Origin: Onthovicinus sp900555545
GTDB taxonomy: Bacteria > Bacillota > Clostridia > Oscillospirales > Acutalibacteraceae
Assembly: GCA_949296915.1 (NCBI GenBank)
Contig: CASFPX010000005.1
Coordinates: forward strand, 102,270 to 166,269
Direction of reading: 5' to 3'
Length of the DNA: 64,000 nt
Shown here: positions 1 to 8,741 of the stretch, piece after piece
How positions within the stretch are numbered: the first letter of the stretch is position 1
Layout: each line of letters starts with the position of its first letter
Translations under genes and position numbers: made by a program
The notes under the pieces: generated by a model
The model's database searches: none
The model's input: only the letters and a program-made list of their open reading frames with translations
Told to the model about the DNA's origin: nothing

Positions 1-239
1 AGGATTGTGCCGGGCATCGGAGCGGAGACAACCTCTGCGCCCGCTGCCGGTGCTGCCGGAGCAGCCGCAGGGGCGGCCTCGGCTGCGGGAGCCGGTGCTG
101 CTGCGGGAGCCGGCGCCGGAGTTGCTGCAACAGGAGCCGCGGCCACAGGTGCCGTTGCCACTGCCGCGCCAGCTGCACCCTCTTCTACCTGCACGTCATA
201 TGCGCGTCCATTGACTGTAACAGTATATTTTTTAATCAT
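1..239 (-). CDS. Biotin carboxyl carrier subunit of a decarboxylase/carboxylase (3' end beyond window)
   Basis: About 79 residues of the N-terminus are visible. A short beta-strand start (MIKKYTVTVNG) is followed by a long Ala/Pro linker and then the beginning of a biotinyl domain (SAPMPGTI). The biotinylated EAMKM lysine lies outside the window. This layout is that of biotin carriers of the methylmalonyl-CoA/glutaconyl-CoA decarboxylase type, in which the flexible linker swings biotin between the carboxyltransferase and the membrane decarboxylase. A GGAGGA ribosome site precedes the ATG. The gene lies 40 nt downstream of the carboxyltransferase gene, which supports a shared operon. Confidence 0.8.
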   Translation of the reverse strand, partial: MIKKYTVTVNGRAYDVQVEEGAAGAAVATAPVAAAPVAATPAPAPAAAPAPAAEAAPAAAPAAPAAGAEVVSAPMPGTI

Positions 240-279
240 GGTCTATTCCTCCAAATTTTATATACGTATTTTCGTTCCA

Positions 280-1653
280 TTAAAGGGGCATATTGGTGTG
301 CTTACGCGCGAGCGTCGGAACACGTTTGCCGCAGAGGGCGTCGAGCGCCGCAACGATCGCAGAGCGCGTTTCAGACGGCTCAATCACACCGTCAAGCGCG
401 CCGTTCTTAGCTGCCTCAAACGGAGAGGCGGCCGTATCCTTGTACTCGGCGGCGAGCGCTTCGCGCTTCTCACCGGCGGCAAGGCGCTCATTCCAGAGGA
501 TGCTGACAGCTGCCTCCGGTGCCAGTGCGCTGATCGCAGCGCCTTCCCAAGCGTAGACGAGATCCGCATTGGCCGCACGGCCGGCAAGCGTCATATACAC
601 AGCGCCATAGGCATCCCCGGTAATGACGGAGACCATCGGAGTGGTTGCTTGTGCATATACATGGGAGAGCTGCGCCGCCTTAGCGAGCATCCCACCCTGC
701 TCCGCACAGGGAGTGGACTGATAGCCAGTGCTATTGACCAACGTAATTACAGGGATGGAGAACGCATCGCACAGCGAGACAAAGCGCGCCGCCTTAGCAC
801 ATTCTGCCGCACCGACCACGCCATCATAGGCCACAAAGCCGACGCTGCTGCCGTTGACGCCGCCAAGGGCTGTGACGACATTTTTCCCATACTCCGGCTG
901 GAGTTCAACAACACTGTCAGCATCCGCAACCCCGGCGATTGCCTTGGCTGCGGAATCGCCGGCCGCGGGTACAACTGCGGGAGCGGAAAACTCCGTAATT
1001 GGCGCCGTGGCAAGATTGTTGAGCGGAAGACGGCCGAGCACCAGACGTGCCTTGGCGACTGCTTCCATATCGTCCGCCGCTGTCAGGTGAACAAGACCGT
1101 TCTGTGCACAGGCTTCCGCCGTGCCGGTGACAGCCTCCTTATCCTGGGCCTTGATAACGTCGGGAGCGGTCATAAAAAATTCCGCTTTTTCACTCATGAT
1201 GACGATATCCGCCCCTTCGGCGATCATGGCAAGCGTACCGCCGCACGGGCCCGCAATAACGGAGATGCGCGGAACAACGCCGGAAATGTTATCGGACATC
1301 ATCAACATGTCCGAACACGCCGCAAGCGCCTGGATCCCATCCCCAAGATAGAGTCCGTTGCTGTCGTAAATTCCAACGACCGGAGCGCCTGTCTTTACCG
1401 CAAGGTCATAGACCTTTTTGATCTTTAGGGCCTGTGCCTCCCCGATCGCGCCGCCCTTGACCTCGCCGTCCTGAGAGAACGCATAGACCGGGCTGCCATC
1501 CACCGTACCAAAACCGCATACGACCTCAACGCTATCCTCCCCATGGCGGGCGAAAGCGTCCAGCTCCGTAAAGCTGCCCTCATCAAACAGGGCGGCCAGC
1601 CTCCTGCGGGCGGGAGTGGCTGTTATCTCGGCTTTCTTCTCACTGAGCTTCAA
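280..1653 (-). CDS. Carboxyltransferase subunit (methylmalonyl-CoA decarboxylase alpha / acyl-CoA carboxylase beta family)
   Basis: A 457-residue crotonase-fold carboxyltransferase. Visible family features are the N-terminal acyl-CoA half (VVGIYDSNG, GPCGGTLAM) and the C-terminal carboxybiotin half (LVNSTGYQ, ITGDAYGAVYMTLAGR). Enzymes of this family transfer carboxylate between an acyl-CoA and biotin on a carrier protein. The carrier is encoded directly downstream. The protein is shorter than usual MmdA subunits (about 510 residues), mainly at the N-terminus. No OadG-type small subunit lies between the two genes. The substrate cannot be decided from sequence alone. Confidence 0.8.
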   Translation of the reverse strand: MKLSEKKAEITATPARRRLAALFDEGSFTELDAFARHGEDSVEVVCGFGTVDGSPVYAFSQDGEVKGGAIGEAQALKIKKVYDLAVKTGAPVVGIYDSNGLYLGDGIQALAACSDMLMMSDNISGVVPRISVIAGPCGGTLAMIAEGADIVIMSEKAEFFMTAPDVIKAQDKEAVTGTAEACAQNGLVHLTAADDMEAVAKARLVLGRLPLNNLATAPITEFSAPAVVPAAGDSAAKAIAGVADADSVVELQPEYGKNVVTALGGVNGSSVGFVAYDGVVGAAECAKAARFVSLCDAFSIPVITLVNSTGYQSTPCAEQGGMLAKAAQLSHVYAQATTPMVSVITGDAYGAVYMTLAGRAANADLVYAWEGAAISALAPEAAVSILWNERLAAGEKREALAAEYKDTAASPFEAAKNGALDGVIEPSETRSAIVAALDALCGKRVPTLARKHTNMPL

Positions 1654-1847
1654 TGGATATTCCTCCGTTTCCGTAACTTCAATCTGAATGAACTCTGCCT
1701 GTTAAAGAACAGACAAACAGTCATATATTACGTGCGATCAAACTACCGCATAGTACTTATTTTATACCAATTTGCGGAATTTAACAAGTCGAAATTTGCA
1801 TAAAATTTAAGTGATTCCCTCTCCGTTTATAACGATATCGACAGCGC

Positions 1848-1903
1848 AAAAAAGCCCGGTACGCCATCCCCGCCAAAAGGCTGAAGATTGGACATACCGG
1901 AGC
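1848..1903 (-). terminator. Probable intrinsic terminator after the 125-residue protein gene
   Basis: On the minus strand a stem (GCTCCGGTA against TACCGGGC, one bulge) encloses a smaller GCC/GGC hairpin and is followed by six T residues. It sits just downstream of the gene ending at 1916. The rest of 1654-1847 holds only AT-rich sequence upstream of the carboxyltransferase gene, with no clear promoter. Confidence 0.5.
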
Positions 1904-1915
1904 TGTTTAAATCGT

Positions 1916-2293
1916 TTATTTCCCGGAACAGCCGTGGCACGCACCCGTCAAAAGCTCCGGGATCTCACCGCACACGGCAGCTCCCTCCCGGCGGAACCCC
2001 ATCCCGAGCAGGAAGTCAAACAGCTCCGCCCGGTGGCAGTTTGCAGTGTAGGCGCTTCGTCCGGCGGCAAAATTCAGTGCTGCACGGAGCAGCCCCTCCG
2101 CAATGACCGGCCCCGCACCGAAATCCAGATCGAGCACTTGAACCGACGTGCCCGTTACAGAACAGAGGCAACAGTACTCATCGCCACCGAGTTGGGTGGT
2201 ATAGGCAAAGCAAGGCTCCGCCTCATAGGGGATCCCGCGTGCCTCAAACAACTCCCGCGCCCTGGCTCCGTCACACGGTTTGAATACGACCAT
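1916..2293 (-). CDS. Hypothetical protein, possibly GNAT-like
   Basis: A 125-residue soluble protein without signal peptide or membrane segment. A central GTSVQVLDLDFGAGP segment and a late FLLGMGFRREG segment resemble the strand and C-terminal part of small GNAT acetyltransferases, but the acetyl-CoA loop is not clear. It ends in a cysteine-containing tail (CHGCSGK). It starts 5 nt after the pseudouridine synthase stop, so it is probably cotranscribed with it. The function is unassigned. Confidence 0.6.
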   Translation of the reverse strand: MVVFKPCDGARARELFEARGIPYEAEPCFAYTTQLGGDEYCCLCSVTGTSVQVLDLDFGAGPVIAEGLLRAALNFAAGRSAYTANCHRAELFDFLLGMGFRREGAAVCGEIPELLTGACHGCSGK

Positions 2294-2298
2294 TGTAC

Positions 2299-3036
2299 TT
2301 ACTTCCTTTCCATACCGGCCGCCGCCTTCAGCTTGTCCACTTCCTCCGGCGTCAGGTAGCGCCAGGCGCCGGGATGCAGCATTCCGAGCTTGACAGGCCC
2401 CACCGCCGTGCGCTTGAGGCGTTTAACCGGGAGACCGAGCGCCTCACACATCCTGCGAATCTGACGGTTGCGCCCCTCCCGGATGGAGATCTGAAGCACC
2501 ACTCTGGACGGTTCCCGTAACAGAATGGAGACCTGTGCCGGCGCCGTAAGGCGGCCATCGAGCTCCACCCCGGTGCGCATCCGGTCGAGTTGATCCTCCG
2601 TCACCTCCGGGCCAACTGTGACACGGTAGATCTTGACAACGTGATGTGCCGGATGCGTGATGCGATTGGCAAGCTCCCCGTCATTCGTCATCAGGAGCAA
2701 ACCCTCTGACTCCCTATCAAGACGGCCCACTGGGAAAATCCTCTCCCCGACGTCTTCCACCAGTTCCCGGACGCACTTGCGGCCGCGCTCATCCTGCATG
2801 GTGGTGATGAATCCGCGCGGCTTGTGCAGCGCCACATAGACAAAGCGATCCTTGGGCGGGATAACACGCCGGCCGTGTACTGTAACCTTGTCGTTCGGAG
2901 AAACTTTATCCCCAAGCATCGCCACCCGGCCGTTCACTTTGACGGCTCCGGCGGCGATCAACTCCTCACACTTGCGGCGGGAGGCCACCGAACAGGCGGC
3001 TAAAAATTTTTGAAGTCTGACTGGACTATCTGCCAT
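2299..3036 (-). CDS. rluB: Pseudouridine synthase, RsuA/RluB family
   Basis: An N-terminal S4 RNA-binding domain (RLQKFLAACSVASRRKCEELI) is followed by the catalytic domain with the family motif VGRLDRESEGLLLMTNDG, whose Asp forms the covalent RNA intermediate, and by the GRNRQIRRM motif. It should isomerise a uridine in 23S rRNA (RluB-like) or 16S rRNA. The ATG at 3036 was chosen because GAGGTG lies just upstream and the S4 domain begins there; the frame stays open further upstream without a better site. It lies 22 nt after the carboxypeptidase gene. Confidence 0.88.
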   Translation of the reverse strand: MADSPVRLQKFLAACSVASRRKCEELIAAGAVKVNGRVAMLGDKVSPNDKVTVHGRRVIPPKDRFVYVALHKPRGFITTMQDERGRKCVRELVEDVGERIFPVGRLDRESEGLLLMTNDGELANRITHPAHHVVKIYRVTVGPEVTEDQLDRMRTGVELDGRLTAPAQVSILLREPSRVVLQISIREGRNRQIRRMCEALGLPVKRLKRTAVGPVKLGMLHPGAWRYLTPEEVDKLKAAAGMERK

Positions 3037-3058
3037 ATGATTCACCTCGTTATCACAA

Positions 3059-4141
3059 TTACGTCCCCACAACCTGCACATCCGATGCAGCGCACAGGAC
3101 GGCACGCCCCACAATGCTGCCATTCTGGACGTAAACTGCTTCGCCTATTATATCATCTTTTTGCACCGGTGCATACAAAAATTTTTCAATAAAAACAAAC
3201 CGTTCCGTCCCCTGTTCCGCCGGGAGGAACAGCTCCTGCGGAGAATATACCGCGACATTTGCGGCTACACCGCCGGAAACCGGGACCGAAATGGTGGAAA
3301 AATCCAGATCAGCCGGGGCGGTGTGCACCTGCTCAAAGCCATAATCGAGCAGCGCAGCATGATCCCTCCAGTCGTCCGGATCATTGAGTGTGACCGCCAC
3401 CAGTGTTATCCCATTGCGTCGTGCTGCGGTGACCAGACAGCGGCCGCTCTTTTTGGTGAATCCTGTCTTGATTCCGATTGCCCCCTCATAGTCGGAGAGC
3501 ATCCGGTTGTGGTTGGTAAAGGTGCGCGCTGCCTCCGGCGTCCCATAGGAGACCCGCATTGATCGTGCGGAGCAAATTTGTACGAAAGCGTGGTTTTGAA
3601 TCGCGCAGGCCCCGAGCAGCGCCATATCGTACGCGGTGGAGTAGTGCTCCTCATCGTCGAGACCGGACGGCGTGACAAAGTGCGTATCCAGCATCCCAAT
3701 CTCTGCCGCGCGCTCATTCATCATTGCAGCAAAAGCATCATTACTGCCGGCCAAATATTCTGCCGTGACATTGGCAGCATCGTTCCCCGACTCAAGCAGC
3801 ATGCCGCACACGAGCGTTTTAAGCGTGATCTGATCCCCTGCCCGCAGCCCGATGGAGGTTCCCTCCACGCGGACCGCCTGCTCACTTGCTGTCACGACAT
3901 CATTTTGTTTCCCAGACTCGAGTGCCAGGAGCGACGTCATGATTTTAGTTGTGCTGGCCATGGAGGCGCGCTCATGCTCATTTTTTCCATAGATCAGCTC
4001 GCCGGTATCGGCATTGATCAGCGCCGCACGTTTGGCCGAGAGATCGGGCGGGGCCGCTTCCACACCGGACGCCCCATACAGCGGGATTGCTATCAATGTG
4101 ACCAGAAGCATCAACATGGCACGCCTGATTTTCCCTTTCAC
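3059..4141 (-). CDS. dacF: D-alanyl-D-alanine carboxypeptidase (low-molecular-weight PBP, S11 family)
   Basis: A secreted serine peptidase that trims the terminal D-Ala from peptidoglycan stem peptides. All three penicillin-binding motifs are visible: SMASTTK (SxxK, catalytic Ser), SGN (in LLESGNDAAN) and KTG (in GIKTGFT). A signal peptide with basic start and hydrophobic core precedes the mature start near EAAPPD. The GTG at 4141 has AGGTGA five bases upstream; an ATG 51 bases further up has no such site. Whether it is the sporulation-specific DacF or a vegetative DacA paralogue cannot be settled. Confidence 0.87.
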   Translation of the reverse strand: MKGKIRRAMLMLLVTLIAIPLYGASGVEAAPPDLSAKRAALINADTGELIYGKNEHERASMASTTKIMTSLLALESGKQNDVVTASEQAVRVEGTSIGLRAGDQITLKTLVCGMLLESGNDAANVTAEYLAGSNDAFAAMMNERAAEIGMLDTHFVTPSGLDDEEHYSTAYDMALLGACAIQNHAFVQICSARSMRVSYGTPEAARTFTNHNRMLSDYEGAIGIKTGFTKKSGRCLVTAARRNGITLVAVTLNDPDDWRDHAALLDYGFEQVHTAPADLDFSTISVPVSGGVAANVAVYSPQELFLPAEQGTERFVFIEKFLYAPVQKDDIIGEAVYVQNGSIVGRAVLCAASDVQVVGT

Positions 4142-4199
4142 ACAAATCACCTGCCCAACACATCCATATGCCGGCGGGCGATAAAAAATCAATCTAAAT

Positions 4200-4574
4200 T
4201 TAAAAAGCCAATTTCAGCGCGCGAACGGCCAGTTTACCCAGCAGCACCCCCGCCATACAGAGCGCCACACTCACGATCGCATAGAGGGCCGCCATCCAAG
4301 CGCGCCCCTGTTCCATCAATTCGATCGTTTCGAGCGAAAAAGTGGAAAAGGTTGTGAATCCACCGCAAAAACCAGTCTTTAAAAAGAGGAGCGGCCGTTC
4401 GGAGAGGCCGGACTCACCAAGCGCCGCCTCACTGATCGCGCCGATTGCCAGCGCGCCGATCAAATTGATCCCCAGCGTAATTACCGGAAAAGCCCCCGGT
4501 ATCGGGATCAAACCGAACAGATAGCGCAGAACCGCACCGCATGCCCCGCCTGCGGCCACAAATAAAACTGCCAT
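4200..4574 (-). CDS. crcB: Fluoride exporter CrcB/Fluc
   Basis: A 124-residue, four-helix membrane protein that forms dual-topology fluoride channels. It shows the family motifs GGACGAVLRY near the start and GFCGGFTTFSTFSLE in the third helix, where the phenylalanine track lines the pore. The ATG at 4574 is preceded by GGGGGAAAG. Only 60 bases separate it from the previous gene and these contain a terminator, so there is no room for a fluoride riboswitch. Confidence 0.92.
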   Translation of the reverse strand: MAVLFVAAGGACGAVLRYLFGLIPIPGAFPVITLGINLIGALAIGAISEAALGESGLSERPLLFLKTGFCGGFTTFSTFSLETIELMEQGRAWMAALYAIVSVALCMAGVLLGKLAVRALKLAF

Positions 4575-4589
4575 TTTTGCTTTCCCCCT

Positions 4590-4620
4590 AAAAAATATAC
4601 CGGCGGGATTCCCCGCCGGT
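4590..4620 (-). terminator. Intrinsic terminator downstream of gerW
   Basis: A perfect 9-bp stem (ACCGGCGGG / CCCGCCGGT) with a 4-nt loop is followed on the minus strand by ATATTTTTT. It separates the M50 protease-scpAB-gerW operon from crcB. Confidence 0.85.
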
Positions 4621-4634
4621 GCCGTATCTCTCAC

Positions 4635-5072
4635 TTATTCCTGAGCATTCGCCTGAGTGGGTGCATCGATCGCCGCTTCCACAGCCGCATCCTGCTCCGC
4701 AGCGCCGTCTTTCTTGACGAGGGAGGTGATCTTATCGAACATCTCCGGCACCAGATTGACAATACGCTCCGCAGCGTTGTCGTAAGCAGTGATATGTTTC
4801 AGGGAAACCTCGCCGTTGTGGATCACAAGGAACGCGACCGGCGTGATCGTGACGCCGACTCCGCCGCCACCGCCAAAAATCTCCTGATTGGTCTTGGAGG
4901 GGAAGTCTGATCCGCCCGTGGCCAGCCCATAGGTGACCTTTGTTACCGGGATGATCGTCATGCCGCCCTCGGCATAGACCGGCTCGCCGATGATCGTACT
5001 GGTGTCGACAAGATCGCGGACCTTTTCAATGGTCGAGGCGAGAATACCCGCCGCTGCTGAATTTTCTTTCAT
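4635..5072 (-). CDS. gerW: GerW family sporulation protein (YtfJ)
   Basis: A 145-residue protein with the family core: an N-terminal helix (STIEKVRDLVDTSTIIGEP), the strand TIIPVTKVTYGLATGG, the glycine-rich EIFGGGGGVGV turn and TPVAFLVI. In Bacillus the homologue is made in the forespore and is needed for germination. Its presence supports a spore-forming host. It overlaps the DUF2953 gene by 4 nt (ATGA), a conserved pairing in Clostridia. The C-terminal tail after residue 115 is variable and Ala/Asp-rich. Confidence 0.9.
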   Translation of the reverse strand: MKENSAAAGILASTIEKVRDLVDTSTIIGEPVYAEGGMTIIPVTKVTYGLATGGSDFPSKTNQEIFGGGGGVGVTITPVAFLVIHNGEVSLKHITAYDNAAERIVNLVPEMFDKITSLVKKDGAAEQDAAVEAAIDAPTQANAQE

Positions 5073-5797
5073 GATAAAGCACCACCTTGATTCGTTTGAC
5101 TGTTGGAAACTGCTGGATTTATATCCTTAATATCTGGTTGATCCGCCTGCTTCGGTTGGGAACGAACCAGTTTAAGTACGACTTTGAACAGGAGACGGAA
5201 CGCAAAAGCAATCACCGCACCGATCAATGCCAACGGGCGGATAGAGAGATTGATATAAAATTCCGCACTGCTGAACGTGGCCAGGTAGTCCGGCTGTACG
5301 CTGACGTCATACTTGCGCACGTGGCACGTGGAACAGATATAGGACAGCGGCGGGAACACCATTCCGCACACCAGGCCGTACTTTTCAGCACATTCGGCGG
5401 CATGGCGGCCACAGATATCCATTCGAAGATATAGATCGTGGATAATCAGATGGCGGATCACAATGGTGTGCAGCAGTCTTTTCACACTGTTGGCCGCATC
5501 TCGTACCAACTGGATGACGCCCTCCACGCCCTGGTTGCGGTAGAACTTTTGGAGGATATTCTCCTCCTTGGGTTTCTCCTGCTTTTCCTCCGTCTTCGGC
5601 TTCTCCTCCTTGGGCGCCTCCGGCTTCTTTTTCTTTTGCTTGGGGGCGGTCGGATAGAGCTTGAATTTGAGGAATGCATAGCTGACATCAGCTTTCAGGC
5701 TGCCGACGTAGCTTGCCCGAAAGTGAACCGGGATCAGGAGAATCAGCAAAATCAATGCAATAATGCCGAGCAGTATGTACAAAGCAATCACGCACAC
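5069..5797 (-). CDS. DUF2953 domain membrane protein
   Basis: A 242-residue protein. The N-terminal helix (residues 4-24, hydrophobic LIALILLILLIPV) is followed by a strand region, a highly charged Lys/Glu/Pro linker (about residues 55-85) and a conserved C-terminal part with a second membrane helix near 200. This matches DUF2953 proteins, which commonly sit next to gerW/ytfJ in sporulating Firmicutes. Its biochemical role is unknown; a sporulation role is inferred from context. Confidence 0.78.
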   Translation of the reverse strand: MCVIALYILLGIIALILLILLIPVHFRASYVGSLKADVSYAFLKFKLYPTAPKQKKKKPEAPKEEKPKTEEKQEKPKEENILQKFYRNQGVEGVIQLVRDAANSVKRLLHTIVIRHLIIHDLYLRMDICGRHAAECAEKYGLVCGMVFPPLSYICSTCHVRKYDVSVQPDYLATFSSAEFYINLSIRPLALIGAVIAFAFRLLFKVVLKLVRSQPKQADQPDIKDINPAVSNSQTNQGGALS

Positions 5798-5815
5798 GCC
5801 TCCTTTTTGGCTGTC

Positions 5816-6406
5816 TTAACTATTGTAATCCACCGGCACGGATTCTTCAAGAGATAAATCGGAATTTTCTTCATGGTCTTCCGGATCTTTCTCCTCCGGA
5901 TCCGGCAGCGGCGGGAGCTCCTCCAAAGACTGGATGCTGAAGCACCGCAGGAAATCTGCGGTGGTCTTATAGAGTAACGGGCGGCCCGGAAGCTCCAGGC
6001 GTCCGCACTCCTCGATCAATCCCTTTTGCACCAGGCTGGACATGACGCCCGAACAGTCCACCCCGCGCACCTGTTCGACAAACGCCTTGGTGACCGGCTG
6101 ATTGTAGGCCACGACGGCGAGCACCTCAAACGCCGCCTGCGAGAGTGGGGCATTGCGTTTGATCTCTAACACGGAGCGGACGGTACCCACATATTCCGGA
6201 CGGGTGCACATTTGGAACTTGTCCTCAATGGCCACAACCTGCAGACCGCTCCCGCGCTCATCAAGCTGTGCGGCCAGATTCAGCACAATCTGCTCCGCCT
6301 GGCCCTCGCCAATCTCCAATGCCTGCGCAATACGCTTGAGTTCAATCGGTTCCCCACTCGCAAACAGGATCGCCTCAGCTGCGGCTGTCAGCTCCTTCGC
6401 GTTCAT
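5816..6406 (-). CDS. scpB: Segregation and condensation protein B
   Basis: A 196-residue winged-helix protein of the SMC-ScpAB condensin. It shows the start AAEAILFASGEPI, the motif LEVLAVVAYNQPVTKAFVEQVRGVDCSGV and VQKGLIEECGR. An acidic tail follows residue 165. The ATG at 6406 overlaps the end of scpA by 32 nt and has a GAGAGG site; the frame stays open upstream inside scpA. Its partner is encoded immediately upstream. Confidence 0.93.
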   Translation of the reverse strand: MNAKELTAAAEAILFASGEPIELKRIAQALEIGEGQAEQIVLNLAAQLDERGSGLQVVAIEDKFQMCTRPEYVGTVRSVLEIKRNAPLSQAAFEVLAVVAYNQPVTKAFVEQVRGVDCSGVMSSLVQKGLIEECGRLELPGRPLLYKTTADFLRCFSIQSLEELPPLPDPEEKDPEDHEENSDLSLEESVPVDYNS

Positions 6407-7127
6407 CTGGCCTCTCCCCCTTCCGTATGAGGACGACTTGAGCACTGTCGCCAGAGCCGTCGATCTCAATTCTTTTGTCCTTTACGAGCTCCAGCATGGC
6501 TAAAAATGTCGCCACCATCTCGGATCGGGACGTGGCAGCCAAAAAGAAATCCTCAAACCGGCTGCGCGCACCACGAACCAGCTTTTTGAGAATGAAAAAG
6601 ATCCGAGAGCCAACGGAGACGATTTTGTGCGATACGATGCCGGAGAACGCCTCCGCAGGCGGCGGAATAAATCGCCTGCCGCGCCCGGCCGCCGCCAGAT
6701 AGGCACGATAAAGCTCCTCCGGCTCATGCAGCCGGTTGTACGTGTAATCAATCGGAAAATCTGTCGCCTCTCGGGTAAAGCGTAAAAAGCCATCCGTCCG
6801 TTCGGAGAGCTTTTGCGCCATCAGCTTGCAATCGCGGTACTCGAGCAATTCGCCTGTCAACTCCTGCTTGAGCTCCTGCGCCTGTGGATCAGACGGCAGG
6901 AGGGAAACCGTCTTGATATAGACCAGCCGGGCCGCCATCTCCAGAAATTCACTGGCGACCTCCATGTCGGCTTCCTTCATCCGGCGGATATAGTCCGTGT
7001 ACTGCTCCACGAGCTCCATGATCGGGATATCGTAGATATTCAGCTTGTGCTTGGTGATCAGATGCAGGAGCAGATCCATTGGCCCCTCAAACACCTCGAG
7101 CTTGTAAGAAATCTTCTCCATCGGCAT
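6375..7127 (-). CDS. scpA: Segregation and condensation protein A (kleisin)
   Basis: A 250-residue kleisin that bridges the SMC heads. The N-terminus YKLEVFEGPMDLLLHLI is diagnostic, followed by DIPIMELVEQY and MAARLVYIKT. The C-terminal winged helix is seen in the VATFLAMLELVKDKRI segment. It is translationally coupled to scpB downstream and abuts the M50 protease gene upstream. Confidence 0.94.
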   Translation of the reverse strand: MPMEKISYKLEVFEGPMDLLLHLITKHKLNIYDIPIMELVEQYTDYIRRMKEADMEVASEFLEMAARLVYIKTVSLLPSDPQAQELKQELTGELLEYRDCKLMAQKLSERTDGFLRFTREATDFPIDYTYNRLHEPEELYRAYLAAAGRGRRFIPPPAEAFSGIVSHKIVSVGSRIFFILKKLVRGARSRFEDFFLAATSRSEMVATFLAMLELVKDKRIEIDGSGDSAQVVLIRKGERPDEREGADSRS

Positions 7128-7789
7128 CAGAAGAACCGGAACGGCAGGCCGGTGATCAGATTGAATAACCGATACACCAGATTGGACAGCCAGCTGAGCG
7201 GCCAGCTGAGCACACCAAACAGCAGCAGGGCAAAGAGCACAAGCATGATGATACGCTCATACTGCATGACCTTCCAGTAATACTTGTCGGGCAGGATTGC
7301 CCAAAAAATCCTGGAGCCGTCAAGCGGCGGCACAGGCAGCAGGTTGAATACTGCCAGGCGGATATTCACCAGAGCCGCATACTGGAAAAACAGCAGGAAA
7401 ATATAGGCCGCCATGTTATGAAATATGCCGCAAAAATTCATCAGCAGCATAAAGATGAACGCCATAATCAGGTTGGACACCGGACCGGCCAGCGCCGTGA
7501 GCGCCATACCCTTTTTGGGATTGCGGAAGTTATTCTGGTTAACAGGGACCGGCTTCGCCCATCCAAAACCCGTCAGGAAGATCAGGATGGAGCCGATCAA
7601 GTCGAGATGTTTCATGGGATTGAGCGTCAAGCGGCCGCTCAGGCGCGCCGTCGGATCCCCCATTTTGTTGGCCATCCATCCATGCGCAAACTCGTGCACA
7701 GGCAGCGTACAGAAGACGACAAATGCGGTCGAGATCAAATAGACAAAGATACTCATCATATCTCCACCGCGCAGTATTTGAAGCAGCAT
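7127..7789 (-). CDS. Site-2 protease family (M50) membrane metalloprotease
   Basis: A 220-residue integral membrane protease. The zinc motif HEFAH lies near residue 36, and the family segments GRLTLNPMKHLDLIG, GFGWAKPVPVN and the third zinc ligand region PPLDGSRI are present. It has about five membrane helices. It resembles the short YwhC-like branch without a PDZ domain. The start at 7789 has GGGGGA upstream; a second ATG at 7756 with a GGTGGAG site is a fair alternative. It heads the scpAB-gerW operon. Confidence 0.88.
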   Translation of the reverse strand: MLLQILRGGDMMSIFVYLISTAFVVFCTLPVHEFAHGWMANKMGDPTARLSGRLTLNPMKHLDLIGSILIFLTGFGWAKPVPVNQNNFRNPKKGMALTALAGPVSNLIMAFIFMLLMNFCGIFHNMAAYIFLLFFQYAALVNIRLAVFNLLPVPPLDGSRIFWAILPDKYYWKVMQYERIIMLVLFALLLFGVLSWPLSWLSNLVYRLFNLITGLPFRFF

Positions 7790-7907
7790 GCAATGTTCCC
7801 CCTAATCAGGCGCCCCAATCGGGCTCCGCTTTTACCGCGCTATTTTCACTGCGGCAATATGATAAATAGGTTAACTGAATTCCGGACAAAAGTCAATAGC
7901 TCTGCCC

Positions 7908-8741
7908 TCATTTATGTGCAAAGAGCATCCGCGGGATCCCGGCGAGATCGGGCACAATTTTAGTATCGGCAAAATACGGGGCAAAAATCCCCCGCACTGC
8001 CTCTGCCTGCCCGTCCCCAAACTCCAGGCCGATCCAGCCCCCTGGAATGATATGCTCCGGATAAGTCAAAGCAATCGATCGGTAAAAATCCAGCCCATCG
8101 GCCCCGCCATCCAGAGCGGACGAAGGCTCCCAGTGAACCTCCCGCTGCAGGCCGGGCAACTCGCCGGATGCGATATAGGGAGGATTGGACAAAATCAAGT
8201 CAAACCGAACATTTGCCGGTAAAATTTCCGGATCGAAGATATCCCCCAAAATAGGAGTCACGTTTGGAACCCTATTAATCCGGATATTCTCCATCAAGTA
8301 TGAAAATGCCTGCTCCGACTTCTCCACCAGCCAGACGTGCGCATTGGGGCAGGAGTTGGCCACACTGATGCCAATACAACCGCTCCCCGCACAGAGATCC
8401 AGGATCCGGAACGGCTGATCTCCACACTGGCGGATGGCGAACTCGGCCAGCAGTTCCGTCTCCGGACGGGGAATCAGAACGCCCGGCCCCACGTGAAATG
8501 GTAGGGACATAAATTCCCACTCCCCAATGATATACTGGAGCGGCTCACCGGACAGCCTGCGGCCAACCAGCCGCTCTAACTCTTCCGCGCGGTTGAATGG
8601 ATCCGAGAGGGCGAGGTTCAGCCGGGATCGTGGGATGGCGCACAGGGAGGCGGCAAGTTCGCGCGCCTCAAAAGCCGCGTCCTCTATCCCCGCTGCGGCC
8701 AACCGCTCGCGGGCGGCAGCGAGTGCCTGTGCAATGGTCAT
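7908..8741 (-). CDS. prmC: Release factor glutamine methyltransferase
   Basis: A 277-residue SAM-dependent methyltransferase that N5-methylates the GGQ glutamine of peptide chain release factors. An N-terminal helical domain (residues 1-75) precedes the Rossmann domain with ILDLCAGSGCIGIS and the catalytic NPPY motif (LSNPPYIAS). It overlaps the upstream DUF1385 gene by 4 nt, a common arrangement in Clostridia. Confidence 0.93.
   Translation of the reverse strand: MTIAQALAAARERLAAAGIEDAAFEARELAASLCAIPRSRLNLALSDPFNRAEELERLVGRRLSGEPLQYIIGEWEFMSLPFHVGPGVLIPRPETELLAEFAIRQCGDQPFRILDLCAGSGCIGISVANSCPNAHVWLVEKSEQAFSYLMENIRINRVPNVTPILGDIFDPEILPANVRFDLILSNPPYIASGELPGLQREVHWEPSSALDGGADGLDFYRSIALTYPEHIIPGGWIGLEFGDGQAEAVRGIFAPYFADTKIVPDLAGIPRMLFAHK

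Noticed and set aside
7..1428. 473-codon plus-strand frame opposite the carboxyltransferase and carrier genes
   Set aside because: Its start is only the Ala/Pro linker read in antisense; the minus-strand genes carry family motifs and proper ribosome sites.
1745..1790. FapR-like operator or promoter before the carboxyltransferase gene
   Set aside because: AGTACTTATTTTATACC resembles a lipid-regulator palindrome, but the half-sites do not match and the best -35/-10 spacing is only 15.
4574..4634. Fluoride riboswitch before crcB
   Set aside because: The gap is only 60 nt and is filled by a terminator hairpin; no crcB-motif pseudoknot sequence is seen.
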